IMG/VR virus record: IMGVR_UViG_3300037076_000058
Span: 1 to 23,299 of that record
Length of the DNA: 23,299 nt
Direction: 5' to 3' (one strand)
DNA from: a virus
Shown: positions 1-8,881 of the stretch, piece after piece
Layout: each line of letters starts with the position of its first letter
Numbering within the stretch: position 1 is the stretch's first letter
The notes under the pieces: model-generated
Told to the model about the DNA's origin: nothing
Database searches by the model: none
Seen by the model: only the letters and a program-made list of their open reading frames with translations
Position numbers and translations under genes: made by a program

Positions 1-202
1 CCATTGTTAAAATTACTCCAACCATTCCATAGACGAGCTTTTCTGAATTCTTTGAAGCATATCTTTCGTCTCCTTTCTCAAATATTTTTTCTGGAAGACA
101 TGCGATGCTAATTTGAATTTCCGCAACGGCACTTGTTAAGTCGTCTATTTTTTGCATTATATATTCGTTAAATTTCTTATTCAATAATAAATCTTCTGTC
201 AT
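1..202 (-). CDS. Small coiled-coil protein with C-terminal membrane segment, partial
   Basis: An open frame starts with ATG at 202-200 and runs without a stop off the left edge (67 codons visible). The N-terminal part is hydrophilic and helical (MTEDLLLNKKFNEYIMQKID), followed by a Lys/Glu-rich stretch, and the visible end (KLVYGMVGVILTM) looks like the start of a membrane helix. Small phage proteins with a coiled coil followed by one membrane segment are often found near lysis genes, but this assignment is inference. The start lies 4 bases after the stop of the ATP-grasp gene, in the tight spacing typical of this operon. The sequence TATAAT lies just before the start, but it is also the end of the upstream gene. 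Confidence 0.7.
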   Translation of the reverse strand, partial: MTEDLLLNKKFNEYIMQKIDDLTSAVAEIQISIACLPEKIFEKGDERYASKNSEKLVYGMVGVILTM

Positions 203-206
203 CGTA

Positions 207-1538
207 TTATACCATACCTTTTTTATCTGTTAATTTCTCGACTCTTTCGCCAATATCGCTTCTGTATTTCATTCCGGAAATATATAAATTTTCTTTTATA
301 TACTCTATAAGTTTTTCTCTAGTATCTTTGATTGTCTTTCCTTTTGCCGTAACTGTTAACAAATAACCATTTTTTGTTGCTACAAAGTATCCTCCATCAT
401 CTTTGTAAAAGTTTTGCAAGTGGATATGTTTCTTTTGTTCTTCTGTAAAGTCTTTAATTGGTTTTCCTTCATTTAAGATCCATAACTTTTCACCTTGTGA
501 TGTTGCTTCGTCATCAATGTCTGCTTCTACTGGATATGGCTTTGCAACTACACACATTACCATTCCTACGCCTTCTTTAATTTCTATTGGTTTGTCTTCT
601 CCTTTCGCTACTGCTTCAAGAAGGTTCGCTACTGGGCTTTTCATACCTTCCATAAATTCATATGAAGTTGAAGGGATGCCGAATCTAGAAGTTGGTTCAA
701 GGGCAACCATTCCATCTTTAGTCTTGATGCAGTTAATGTCAAATACACCTCTAAATCCTATCTTTTTAAGAACAGAAATTATCTTAGGTCTCATTATGAT
801 GTCTTTGAACATTTGGTTGTCTTCTGTGCAACCTATGAAGGTTGTTCCCATTTCTCCGGTTGTTTCGCCTGTTCCTCCATCACATTCTTTCTTTTCTTCA
901 AAGTTTAAAAATCCAACAACCTTACCATCCTTGTTTTTCATAAATTCAGTTCCATTAAAGAAAGCGGAGCAGGCAACTTCTAGACCTTCTACAATTTCCA
1001 TAAGGTCGCAATCAAATTTACCATATTCAGATTCATTCCATCTCTTTTTAAGTGTTTGGAGGTGAAAGATCATATCAATATTATTATCAAATTTTCCCAT
1101 ATGATTTAGAGATTTTGGGGCATCACCGTTTTGTTTAAGAATCCATCTTCGATCTTTGTTATTTAACACGAATTCTAGTGCATCATCAATATCTTTGAAG
1201 TTTTTTGACTCTGGTTGGTAGAATCCGGCAGACTTAAATAGTTTTTGACCAAGTTGTCTATCATTTTCTAGTTTATCACCCATTTCTGTCCCACCGAATA
1301 CAGCTTCACCTTGTGATCGTAGCCAATCTTGAAGATTGCCGTGTGCACATCCATCAACTAGCCAAATATAACCCTTGCCGAGTTCTTGATGCCAGTTGTC
1401 TATCTTTTCTATGATTCCGTCTCCTATTTTGCTGTATTCCTTATTGGGGATATACATACAAACATCGTGCCCCTCGTTTTTAAGGTGCATCGCTAGGTCT
1501 AACAATTCTGCATACTCTGTGTGGATAATGAATTTCAT
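207..1538 (-). CDS. ATP-grasp ligase, phosphoribosylamine-glycine ligase (PurD/GARS)-like
   Basis: This 443-residue protein resembles the ATP-grasp fold of glycinamide ribonucleotide synthetase. It has an N-terminal Rossmann-like part (MKFIIHTEYAELLDLAMHL), a lid region with KLENDRQLGQKLFKSAGF and WILKQNGDAPKS, the central EIVEGLEVACSAFFNG strand pair, and a C-terminal metal-binding region GVFDINCIKTKDG...LEPTSRFGIPS. In classical PurD the last motif is close to EFNxRFGDPE; here the Asn position appears as Thr, so the substrate or chemistry may differ. The open frame extends upstream to 1661, but that would overlap the preceding gene and add a low-complexity basic tail, so ATG at 1538 is chosen. 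It is the last enzyme-like gene of the late operon. Its true substrate (purine precursor, peptide or other amide) cannot be read from sequence. Confidence 0.75.
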   Translation of the reverse strand: MKFIIHTEYAELLDLAMHLKNEGHDVCMYIPNKEYSKIGDGIIEKIDNWHQELGKGYIWLVDGCAHGNLQDWLRSQGEAVFGGTEMGDKLENDRQLGQKLFKSAGFYQPESKNFKDIDDALEFVLNNKDRRWILKQNGDAPKSLNHMGKFDNNIDMIFHLQTLKKRWNESEYGKFDCDLMEIVEGLEVACSAFFNGTEFMKNKDGKVVGFLNFEEKKECDGGTGETTGEMGTTFIGCTEDNQMFKDIIMRPKIISVLKKIGFRGVFDINCIKTKDGMVALEPTSRFGIPSTSYEFMEGMKSPVANLLEAVAKGEDKPIEIKEGVGMVMCVVAKPYPVEADIDDEATSQGEKLWILNEGKPIKDFTEEQKKHIHLQNFYKDDGGYFVATKNGYLLTVTAKGKTIKDTREKLIEYIKENLYISGMKYRSDIGERVEKLTDKKGMV

Positions 1539-1608
1539 TTGTGTGCTATACTTTATTAATGATAATGTTTTATGGATTGGCTTTTTATTTAAGTTGTAAG
1601 TGGGTTTT

Positions 1609-3534
1609 CTAGAAACTTCCTGTGAATACCTTTTTTGTTGTTTCCAATATACCCGCACCACCTAAAGCTCCTTTTAATAATTTTCCTCCTGTTGTGTCTC
1701 CGAATTCTGATAATTTACTTCCTTTAAGTTTTGTGTTGACTTCTGCATTAGTCAAAATAGATTGTTGAGATTCATACATATTTGTCATATCCTCAAAAGC
1801 AACCCTAGAAGTTTCCCCCAATCCGTTCTTCGTATCATTTAATGCTGTTTTGAATATCCTTCTATTTTGTAGCCATTCTACCTTACGTGCTTGTAGAGAT
1901 TCAGAAGATAAACTATTAGCTTTCTTAACTGCATCTGGGATTGTTCTATCATACTCTTTTGCAACCGTCCAAATATCGTCTAAGTTTCCGTTAGATTTTG
2001 AAGCAACTTTTTTGATTATAGCTTCGAATTGAGTTTGTCTCTTTAGCACATTCTTTTCTTCTGTTGCTGGAGCATCTTTCATTTGTTTATCTTTTATAGT
2101 AGCCCAATCATCCTGCATCTTTTTAACTGTTTCAAATTTAGTAGGAGTCTTTTCTAGTTCTGGTTTTAGTTTTGTTGCTGTTTTATTTATATTATCTTTT
2201 ATAGTGTCGTAAAGTGTTGGCTCATCCATTTTTTCAGCTCCGGGAATTAATTTCTTGATTGTTTGAACTTGTGCCAGTTGTTCGTTTGATGTTGCGATTC
2301 TGTCTGGAGTTTCACCTTTAAATAGGGTGGATTCTTTTCCTTTATATAGTCTACCTTGCATTTCTGCCAACTTAGCTTCTTTTGCAGTTGGTTTTGGAGA
2401 GATTAAATCTGCAATCTTTTGATCTGCTGTTGGTTCTGGAGTAGTTATACCAACTTTATTTGAAGCATTTTTAACTGTTCCAGATATTTTGGCATCTACT
2501 TTTGATGCACCTGCTTGGAATTTATCTAGAACTGATGGAGTTTTAGGTGTTGCACCTAATGTGTTTCCTGTCATATCCATAAAGTATTCTGGATTAAATT
2601 TACCCCAACTCTTTGCTCCAACATTAGTCATTGTTCCTTTTCCATTTGACATTTGGGGAATAGCATCTTGGTTTAATGATCTTGTAAGAGCATAATGTTC
2701 ATCTTGTGTCAATGGACGTGATAGTTCTCCTACGAATGTTGGTTCAGTTCCAGATGGGTGAGTTGCACTAGAAATAACCTTCACATCTTTTGGAAGTGCA
2801 TTTAATACATCTTTTTCTGTTATTTTACCTCCTACGTTTGTGTTAAGTCCAATATTTACAAAATTGCCTTTTGGTGCGTTTGGAACTGTAACTTTTTCAA
2901 GAGGAGCTTTTTCTGCAAATGCTTTAAAGGCATCTTTCACTCCTGCTGGAATTTGACTTGCAATTTTATCGAACAATGGTGTGCCATATTTTTCTAGAGA
3001 TTTTTGTATGAATGGTGTGGCTTTTTGTATTCCCAAATCAGTTATCTTTCCGAAGATTGCTCCACCAAGTCCAGAGTAGAATATATCTGCTGGTGTTCCA
3101 CCTTGTTCTAGTGAATTTCCTCCCATAATTAATGAACCTCCCAACATTGGGTTTCCTGTTGCCAAACCGGCTACTCCCAGTGCTTGACCTGCAACGTCTT
3201 TTACACCAACATCTTTTATTGGTTTTACTTCTGTTCCTAGTCCGGGAACTCTTGACGGTGTAGCTACTGCTGTGTCCAAGTTTTCATTAACTGTTTTACC
3301 GTTAAAAGTTTTCATCTTTCCAAGTTTTCCTCCACTTAGAAAGTCTGCACCTTTTACTAAACCTACACCTATTCCTTGTCCTGCTTCTGTCGCTAGTTTT
3401 GCAACTGGATCAAGAACTGCCCCAGCTATTGATTGAGCTAAATTTCTTCCTTGTGGTGCTGGTGTATTAACTACCGGTAGTTTTCCGGGTGTGAATGGAA
3501 TCATTCCTGTTGTTTTTGGTGCGAATGGTATCAT
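1609..3534 (-). CDS. Probable internal virion (ejection) protein
   Basis: This 641-residue protein has a Pro-rich start (MIPFAPKTTGMIPFTPGKLP) containing a short internal repeat. A Gly/Ala-rich, mildly hydrophobic region follows over about residues 35-190 (GIGVGLVKGADFLSGG, GVAGLATGNPMLGGSLIMGG), then a mixed middle and a Lys/Glu-rich helical C-terminal half, and it ends with another small-residue patch (LLKGALGGAGILETTKKV). Amphipathic Gly/Ala tracts with long helices are typical of podoviral ejection proteins that enter the cell envelope during DNA delivery. I see no lysozyme or transglycosylase motif. The start at 3534 lies 4 bases after the previous stop; the longer frame from 3606 would overlap the neighbour by 68 bases. 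The role is inferred from composition and from its place after the tail genes. Confidence 0.6.
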   Translation of the reverse strand: MIPFAPKTTGMIPFTPGKLPVVNTPAPQGRNLAQSIAGAVLDPVAKLATEAGQGIGVGLVKGADFLSGGKLGKMKTFNGKTVNENLDTAVATPSRVPGLGTEVKPIKDVGVKDVAGQALGVAGLATGNPMLGGSLIMGGNSLEQGGTPADIFYSGLGGAIFGKITDLGIQKATPFIQKSLEKYGTPLFDKIASQIPAGVKDAFKAFAEKAPLEKVTVPNAPKGNFVNIGLNTNVGGKITEKDVLNALPKDVKVISSATHPSGTEPTFVGELSRPLTQDEHYALTRSLNQDAIPQMSNGKGTMTNVGAKSWGKFNPEYFMDMTGNTLGATPKTPSVLDKFQAGASKVDAKISGTVKNASNKVGITTPEPTADQKIADLISPKPTAKEAKLAEMQGRLYKGKESTLFKGETPDRIATSNEQLAQVQTIKKLIPGAEKMDEPTLYDTIKDNINKTATKLKPELEKTPTKFETVKKMQDDWATIKDKQMKDAPATEEKNVLKRQTQFEAIIKKVASKSNGNLDDIWTVAKEYDRTIPDAVKKANSLSSESLQARKVEWLQNRRIFKTALNDTKNGLGETSRVAFEDMTNMYESQQSILTNAEVNTKLKGSKLSEFGDTTGGKLLKGALGGAGILETTKKVFTGSF

Positions 3535-3538
3535 ATAA

Positions 3539-5503
3539 TTATAGTGGTGTTGCTTTACCGCTTTTAATGTCGTCTGGGGTAGCGTATACTGGTTGTCCTG
3601 TTTCATTATCTAGTGCTGGTTGTGTTCCTTGTGGAATATTTGCTTTCATTTCTGTCATAAGAGCATCATAGTTATATCCTTGTCTTACTAGAGATTTTTC
3701 TACGAATGTTTTATCATCTGTAACCGAACTTCTCATTAATTCTGGAGCTTTACTTGCCATACCATATAGAGCTTTAATTTCGTTAGGAAATGAATTTGTT
3801 TGCTTATCAAAGTTTGCAATAACGTTATTCATATCGTTTTCCATAGCTGTAACAACTTGTTTGAATACTTCCGGAGATTGAGATGCACTAATAAGTTTAT
3901 CTACTTGACTTTGAGCCGAGTCGGTTAGAGCTTGTGCTGATTTTGCTCCACCAGATGTAACTTTAGCGTATTCACGTGATGCGGTGTAGATGTAAGTTTC
4001 GAATTGTGCTAGGTCTCCTGCTGGGGTAAAGTTTCCTTGCATCCATTGTGCAAAGTTGTTAGCTATTTTTGCTCCACTTCTTCCAACCTTATCACTTTGT
4101 GCTAGAGCTAGGTTAAGGTTGTCAACCGCAGTGCTTCCGTATGTATGAATAAATGAAGCTGTTTGTAGAAGTTGCAAGTTAGCTGAACCCAAGTTCTTAA
4201 ATTGAGTCTTGGCGATTGCAACATCGAATGGAGTCAAACCGTATGCGTTCATAATTTGAGTTTCTTTGTCCTTTACTGCTAGAATTGCACCGGATGGTGT
4301 TCTTCCTCCTACTGTTGATGTTGAACCCAACATATCCATAATGGCTAGGTTGTAAAGGTCTTGTTGAGACACTGGAACGGTAGAACCTTTTACATATACT
4401 GGCTTACCAGAAATAAGTGTTTGTAGAACTTGTGCTGGGGATGCTCCGTCCGCCAATGATACTTTAGGATATTCAGTGGTATTACCAACATTAGTTGTTC
4501 CATTCTTTGATATTCCTCCGTTACCAGATGAAGTAGTTGTGGTTTGTGCCTTGTTATCAGTTGGTGCAGATCCGGGATTTTCTGTCCAGACTACTTTATT
4601 TCCAATAACGTTTCCTGCTGGGTCGTAGACATTAACTTTAGTTGATTTCCAACCAGTTTGTTCAAGTTTTTGTGTGAATTGAGTTTGTTGAACATCCATC
4701 TTTTCACTTGCTTGGTCTATCTTTTCTTGACCTTGTTTTAGTTGTTCATTCTTATAAGATTGAGAAACCATATCATTATAGTTCTTACCTGCTATATTTT
4801 GTTCACCAACTAATTGTGTTCTTGAATCTAATAGACTCTTTCTTTCTGCGAGTAGAGGAGCATTTTCTGCTAGAACAGTTGAACGAAGTTGAGACTCATC
4901 AACGATACCTCCAGAACGAGAAATTTCATCCCTCTTATTTTGAAGTGCAGAGTCAATAGCTTTATTTATTTCGTCAATTTGTGCAGTAACTTGCAAAACA
5001 GATTGTTGTGCAGAAGTATATGCTTGTCTTGATTGTGTAACCTCTGGAGCTTCATTGGTAGGTGTGCTATTATCTGGTGTTGGGTTTACAGCACCAGAAA
5101 TAGAACCGGGAACTGTTGGATTTGTTGTATCTGGAGCTGGAGAAGTTGTTGTAACTGCTGGAGTAGCACCGGCAACAGTTCCACCAACGGTAGGAGTAGT
5201 ATTTTTAGGAGCACCTGTCTTCAGAGATTTCAATAGTTGAGTATTTTGGTCATAAGAACCAGTATATCCAGTTATACCATAATCTGAAGCAAGTTTTGAA
5301 CGTGCTTGGGTTGAACTATCTTGACCTTGAAATGCTAAATAGTCCACGATTGATTGGTCTGGTTTATATGATGAAAAAGTATTCTTTAGACCGGTCAAAT
5401 CTTGAATTGATGCCGTTGAATACTTTGAAATTTCATAGGGAGTTGGTGCTCGTCCTACTTGCTTTTGGAATATATCTGAGATTTGATTTTCTGTTATTGC
5501 CAT
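3539..5503 (-). CDS. Probable internal virion/ejection protein with coiled coil
   Basis: This 654-residue protein begins with a small helical domain (ENQISDIFQKQVGRAPTPYE, about residues 4-80) that recalls DUF4214-like 'GRAPxxxE' modules. A Thr/Pro/Val-rich linker follows (about 95-155), then a long coiled coil (about 155-275, Gln/Glu/Lys-rich), a small beta-like insert (VNVYDPAGNVIGNKVVW), a Ser/Thr/Gly linker, and a helical C-terminal half from about 345. The elongated helical design fits an ejection or tape-measure-like role. It starts one base after the stop of the nozzle-like gene and ends 4 bases before the next gene, so the three are probably co-translated. No enzymatic motif was seen. 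It could also be a tail-associated scaffold protein. Confidence 0.6.
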   Translation of the reverse strand: MAITENQISDIFQKQVGRAPTPYEISKYSTASIQDLTGLKNTFSSYKPDQSIVDYLAFQGQDSSTQARSKLASDYGITGYTGSYDQNTQLLKSLKTGAPKNTTPTVGGTVAGATPAVTTTSPAPDTTNPTVPGSISGAVNPTPDNSTPTNEAPEVTQSRQAYTSAQQSVLQVTAQIDEINKAIDSALQNKRDEISRSGGIVDESQLRSTVLAENAPLLAERKSLLDSRTQLVGEQNIAGKNYNDMVSQSYKNEQLKQGQEKIDQASEKMDVQQTQFTQKLEQTGWKSTKVNVYDPAGNVIGNKVVWTENPGSAPTDNKAQTTTTSSGNGGISKNGTTNVGNTTEYPKVSLADGASPAQVLQTLISGKPVYVKGSTVPVSQQDLYNLAIMDMLGSTSTVGGRTPSGAILAVKDKETQIMNAYGLTPFDVAIAKTQFKNLGSANLQLLQTASFIHTYGSTAVDNLNLALAQSDKVGRSGAKIANNFAQWMQGNFTPAGDLAQFETYIYTASREYAKVTSGGAKSAQALTDSAQSQVDKLISASQSPEVFKQVVTAMENDMNNVIANFDKQTNSFPNEIKALYGMASKAPELMRSSVTDDKTFVEKSLVRQGYNYDALMTEMKANIPQGTQPALDNETGQPVYATPDDIKSGKATPL

Positions 5504-5504
5504 T

Positions 5505-7514
5505 TTATTTTACGATTGGAACTATCTTATTAATTTTAGGTCTCCAAGTTCCGGTGTTAACTGTTGATAATACTATTTTTAACTGGTCTCCAGTAAATCC
5601 TTTCACATCTAGTCTTGTTCTTTTTGTTGTTAAATATTTTGATGGAGTTATTGAGTCTAGTGTGTAGGAAACTGGTTGTGATGTTGAGTCTTGGTAGTCT
5701 TCTCCTTGCCCATAAATAGTTACATTAATAGCATCAGTTCCTCCTTGTGGTGGTGAATCGTAATAAATATCTATTGCTTGAAGATTCTTTACTGGAATCC
5801 AGTGTGATTTATATAGGATTTGATTATAAGATCCGGAAGATGGATAAATATAAATATCTCCGGGGATACCGGGATTGAAAACACTAGCATAAAGTATTCC
5901 ATCATATCCGACAGTAAATTGGTCAAGTCTTAACCCACTATTTATTATAAACTCTGATTGACCAACTTCTTGTTTTCCATATATCATTAGTGGAGCTATT
6001 AAACTATCACTATTATTATCATCCAATCTAAGTCCAACATTATTTTTATAATTGAATATAGAATCAGAAACAGGTGCATTTGAACCACCAACAAAATCAC
6101 TTATTGTAGAATATTGTTGTGTGAATACTTCTTTAAGGATTGTGTTGTATAGAAAATATAGTTTTGTTTTTCCTGCACTTACTTCAACTGAAACATATAG
6201 AATTGAATCTATAACTTTCATAGATATATACTTACCGGGTATCTTTACAGAGTAGTTTTGTTTTAGTGAAATACCATCCCATAAAAATAGGTAGTTTTGT
6301 GGATAACCAAAAATACCAGAACCAGATGTTCTTCCTCCAGCTACTGCTAAATATTTATTATTATAGTTAACTACTCCAAGTATTCCCCATCCTTTTCCAA
6401 GATCAAGTGTATTTTGAGTTGGTGTTGATGTTCTTATTTGTGCGGTTATATCTATTTTATCTAACAATCTATATGGTTGATCTCCAGAAGGTGCATTTGC
6501 AACAACCATAAAATCTAGGAAAGGTTCTAAGAAGTGAATTCCACCGGGAGATGATAAACTACCACCACCAACCAGTGTCCAACCACTAAACGGAAGTGGC
6601 ATATAATATACTGCACCTGCTATTGAAGCGTATAGATTACCTCCTGCTATTGCTAATCTTCCACCAACATAATTAGATGACGAACCAGACGGATAACCTA
6701 AATCTGCTATGGAGGTTGGTGTTATACCATAAACTCTAGTAGTAGATGTTATTATAAAAGCAGAGTATGTTCCTTCGGTATCTGAAATAATATTTACTAC
6801 TCCTCCTTCTATTGGAGTTGGTATAATTCCTCCTCCATATATATAAAAAATTAACGATACTCCCGAATCTGGATTCCAGTTAACTCCATCACTTGTATTA
6901 CTTTCATTTCCATTATACACAGCAGTAAGTTGTGCACCAACTGCTATTGAAGCAGATGTTCCACTTGTATAACTTAAAACAATAGCATAATTCGTGTTTG
7001 CATTTAGTGTTATTTTATTTACACCAGAAAATATGAAATTAACTGCCAAGTCTGCACCAGATGAAAATCCTCCTACTCCAACATTGTCAGAAGTAGCTAG
7101 TGCAGATCCAGTTGGTTTGCTTGTCGTTCCAAGTGAACCAGTTACGGCATAAATAGAAACTGTTGCATTTCCAGCAGGTGATCCTACTTGTTTAGCTAAA
7201 AAGAATTGAACATTTGATAAAACTATTTGTGTGGGATTATGAAAAGTTTGAGCTAACTTTACATATCCACCATTATTACCTAATCCTAAATTAATTCCAA
7301 GATGTGATTCATCATAGTTTGTTATTAGTGTTGGAGACAATTTAGAAAAAGCTAAAGAAGCCATCAGAGGTGCAAACTGTTCTTCTTGTGTTCCGGTATC
7401 ATCTAGATAATACGTAGGGTTAGCACCGGCAATCAAATAATGCTGATTTTTATCAGTGTATTGCGGAATCTCCGGGCTCATCTTCAAAAAATTTTCTATT
7501 GCTATATTACTCAT
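5505..7514 (-). CDS. Nozzle-like tail protein with jelly-roll and propeller-like regions
   Basis: This 669-residue protein is rich in Gly, Ser, Thr, Tyr and Asn and looks all-beta. Residues about 65-230 (FHNPTQIVLSNVQFFLAKQV, VSIYAVTGSL, ITLNANTNYAIVLSYTSGTS) resemble a 'choice-of-anchor R' style beta-sandwich. From about 235 onward there are repeated four-strand blocks such as GGRLAIAGGNLYASIAGAVY and NKYLAVAGGRTSGSGIFG, consistent with a beta-propeller as in podoviral nozzle proteins. The C-terminal end (KYLTTKRTRLDVKGFTGDQL...PKINKIVPIVK) is typical of such proteins. The internal ATG at 7514 is preferred over 7544 because it overlaps the stop of the 40-codon gene upstream by 8 bases, as elsewhere in this operon. 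Its place between adaptor and ejection proteins supports a tail-nozzle or receptor-contact role. Confidence 0.65.
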   Translation of the reverse strand: MSNIAIENFLKMSPEIPQYTDKNQHYLIAGANPTYYLDDTGTQEEQFAPLMASLAFSKLSPTLITNYDESHLGINLGLGNNGGYVKLAQTFHNPTQIVLSNVQFFLAKQVGSPAGNATVSIYAVTGSLGTTSKPTGSALATSDNVGVGGFSSGADLAVNFIFSGVNKITLNANTNYAIVLSYTSGTSASIAVGAQLTAVYNGNESNTSDGVNWNPDSGVSLIFYIYGGGIIPTPIEGGVVNIISDTEGTYSAFIITSTTRVYGITPTSIADLGYPSGSSSNYVGGRLAIAGGNLYASIAGAVYYMPLPFSGWTLVGGGSLSSPGGIHFLEPFLDFMVVANAPSGDQPYRLLDKIDITAQIRTSTPTQNTLDLGKGWGILGVVNYNNKYLAVAGGRTSGSGIFGYPQNYLFLWDGISLKQNYSVKIPGKYISMKVIDSILYVSVEVSAGKTKLYFLYNTILKEVFTQQYSTISDFVGGSNAPVSDSIFNYKNNVGLRLDDNNSDSLIAPLMIYGKQEVGQSEFIINSGLRLDQFTVGYDGILYASVFNPGIPGDIYIYPSSGSYNQILYKSHWIPVKNLQAIDIYYDSPPQGGTDAINVTIYGQGEDYQDSTSQPVSYTLDSITPSKYLTTKRTRLDVKGFTGDQLKIVLSTVNTGTWRPKINKIVPIVK

Positions 7515-7629
7515 CGTCTTCTGTGTTATCTTTTTGATAATCAACTGTGTCTAAGTCCTCATCTCCAGATGAATCACTATAATTTGTATTATCTCTACCG
7601 ATATTATTTGTGTCTGAATCTGGTGTCAT
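7507..7629 (-). CDS. Small acidic protein (40 aa), unknown
   Basis: A short frame begins with ATG at 7629-7627, one base after the stop of the HNH gene, and ends at 7507, overlapping the start of the nozzle-like gene by 8 bases (ATGAGTAA). The product begins MTPDSDTNNIGRDN and has a strongly acidic end (GDEDLD, NTEDDE). It has no hydrophobic core and is probably disordered. The tight fit on both sides, with no room wasted, argues that it is translated. Function unknown; it could be a peptide that couples translation into the following tail gene, or a small virion or DNA-mimicking factor. Confidence 0.5.
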   Translation of the reverse strand: MTPDSDTNNIGRDNTNYSDSSGDEDLDTVDYQKDNTEDDE

Positions 7630-7630
7630 A

Positions 7631-8074
7631 TTAATATTTTATAGTGTTAATACCCTTTTTTGAATTACAATGGTTACATAGTGGTTGTAAGTTTTCTATA
7701 TTATTACTACCTCCTTTAATTAATGGAATTATATGGTCTTCTGTAAGTTTTATTTCTGGTTCACTTAATCCACAACAGGGACAAGTATAATTGTATTGTG
7801 CTTTTAACAACTCCCATTCCATTAAAGTATGCGAACCTCCATTCATTCTTTTTCTAATTTTTCTTTGTTTTTCTTGGAAAGAATAATAACCGGGAGTTCT
7901 GGTTATCCAACCTTTTGCCCTTGCTTTTCCTTCGCTAATTTTAGCTCCCACTCCGGGTTGTCTTGCTGGATTTTTATCTCCCAACATATCTGGTCTTTTT
8001 ATTCCAGTTCCCAAATGATGACCTTGTTTAAACCAACCTTTGTTTATTCCATTTTTAGGTGTTCCCTTTGACAT
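7631..8074 (-). CDS. HNH homing-type endonuclease
   Basis: This 147-residue protein has a classic HNH domain in its C-terminal half: YTCPCCGLSEPEIKLTEDHI with a CPCC zinc pair, the DHI (H) core, a central Asn in SNNIENLQPLCNHCNSKKG and the second CNHC zinc pair. The N-terminal half is basic (GWFKQGHHLGTGIKRPDMLG, KISEGKARAKGW) and probably binds DNA like the NUMOD-type regions of free-standing phage endonucleases. It would nick or cut DNA at a target site and promote its own spread. It starts 4 bases after the adaptor stop and sits inside the virion operon. Its HNH core is of a different subtype from the other three HNH genes in the window. Confidence 0.88.
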   Translation of the reverse strand: MSKGTPKNGINKGWFKQGHHLGTGIKRPDMLGDKNPARQPGVGAKISEGKARAKGWITRTPGYYSFQEKQRKIRKRMNGGSHTLMEWELLKAQYNYTCPCCGLSEPEIKLTEDHIIPLIKGGSNNIENLQPLCNHCNSKKGINTIKY

Positions 8075-8078
8075 ATAT

Positions 8079-8843
8079 TTAACTCATTCCCCCTCCACTA
8101 GGAAAAGGGAATTCCCAACCACCTTGTTCTTCTTGACCTTCTACTATTCCTAACTCTGGTGGAATATGTGCTGATGCGTATGATTTAATTTCCTCTAATC
8201 TTCTTTCAAAATCTTTTTTAGCTTCTTGACTAGCAACATCATTTCCCAATCTGTGATGAATATCAATCAATGCTCCGGTTACTATGGCATCGTGGAAACT
8301 AGGGAATATTTTAGGAACATCTGTGTCTAAGATTAATTTATCTTGCGTAGCGATGTAATACATCTTTACTCCATCTGTTACAGGATACTTTGTAACATCT
8401 GTAACTAATGGTTTCAACACGAAGTAAGTTCCAAATATCATTGCTGTTGGTTGTGAGAAAATGTATGCTGGGTCTGATACTGACGTAGGGTCTATTATAT
8501 TAACTGGTTCGTATTCTGTATCAAGTGGTGCTGTTTTGTCTAATGGTTGGTATGCTACCAAAATTTGTTTTATCTTCTCATAAGCTGGTGCTGTTCCTGC
8601 TCCGTCTGGGAAGGTATAAGAACCGTCTCCTATTACTAGGTCGGTTGTCGCAATTCCCATATAGAAATTCTCGTTAACTGCTCTAACTGCTTCTTGAAGT
8701 TGTGCGTAATAAACGTTAATTATCCTAAGATAATCATTCGCATCGAAGGTATTTACATTGCATTTACCATCAAAGTATATCTTTTGTAAGATTCCTTGTA
8801 ATGTTGATGTGTCGTTTAATTTTAGTCCTGTGTATGTTCCCAT
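8079..8843 (-). CDS. Head-tail adaptor/connector (gp4/gp11-like)
   Basis: This 254-residue protein starts with helices (LQGILQKIYFDGK, DYLRIINVYYAQLQEAVRAV) followed by a beta-rich middle (TDLVIGDGSYTFPD, AMIFGTYFVLKP, MYYIATQDKLIL). Near the end is a helix pair typical of connector proteins: FPSFHDAIVTGALIDIHHRL and KKDFERRLEEIKSYASAH. This layout matches adaptor proteins of P22 gp4 or T7 gp11 type that sit under the portal. The very C-terminus is Gly/Pro-rich and flexible. It has its own promoter (8854-8881), nearly identical to the one before the portal gene. The family assignment rests on pattern recognition, not on a search. Confidence 0.65.
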   Translation of the reverse strand: MGTYTGLKLNDTSTLQGILQKIYFDGKCNVNTFDANDYLRIINVYYAQLQEAVRAVNENFYMGIATTDLVIGDGSYTFPDGAGTAPAYEKIKQILVAYQPLDKTAPLDTEYEPVNIIDPTSVSDPAYIFSQPTAMIFGTYFVLKPLVTDVTKYPVTDGVKMYYIATQDKLILDTDVPKIFPSFHDAIVTGALIDIHHRLGNDVASQEAKKDFERRLEEIKSYASAHIPPELGIVEGQEEQGGWEFPFPSGGGMS

Positions 8844-8853
8844 ATTGTTTTAT

Positions 8854-8881
8854 ATTATAACACGATTTATAAATTCGTCTA
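8854..8881 (-). promoter_or_regulatory. Promoter before adaptor gene, copy of the portal promoter
   Basis: On the minus strand this reads TAGACG, a 16-base spacer, then TATAAT in an extended context (GTGTTATAAT), ending 10 bases before the adaptor ATG. It is identical at 24 of 28 positions to the sequence at 18914-18941. The -35 box matches the sigma70 consensus at 4 of 6 positions. With a normal start distance the mRNA would have almost no leader. The site begins in the TAG stop of the upstream fibre gene. Confidence 0.7.

Noticed and set aside
517-1065. 182-residue plus-strand frame
   Set aside because: Shadow of the ATP-grasp gene, Ser/Pro-biased composition, antisense to a clear enzyme.
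5033-5240. Plus-strand frames opposite the Thr/Pro/Val-rich linker
   Set aside because: Low-complexity antisense of the ejection-type gene.
1520-6306. DnaA-box matches at 1520-1528 and 6298-6306 as replication sites
   Set aside because: Both lie within coding sequence, far apart and alone; probably chance. Only the copy in the divergent region is listed.
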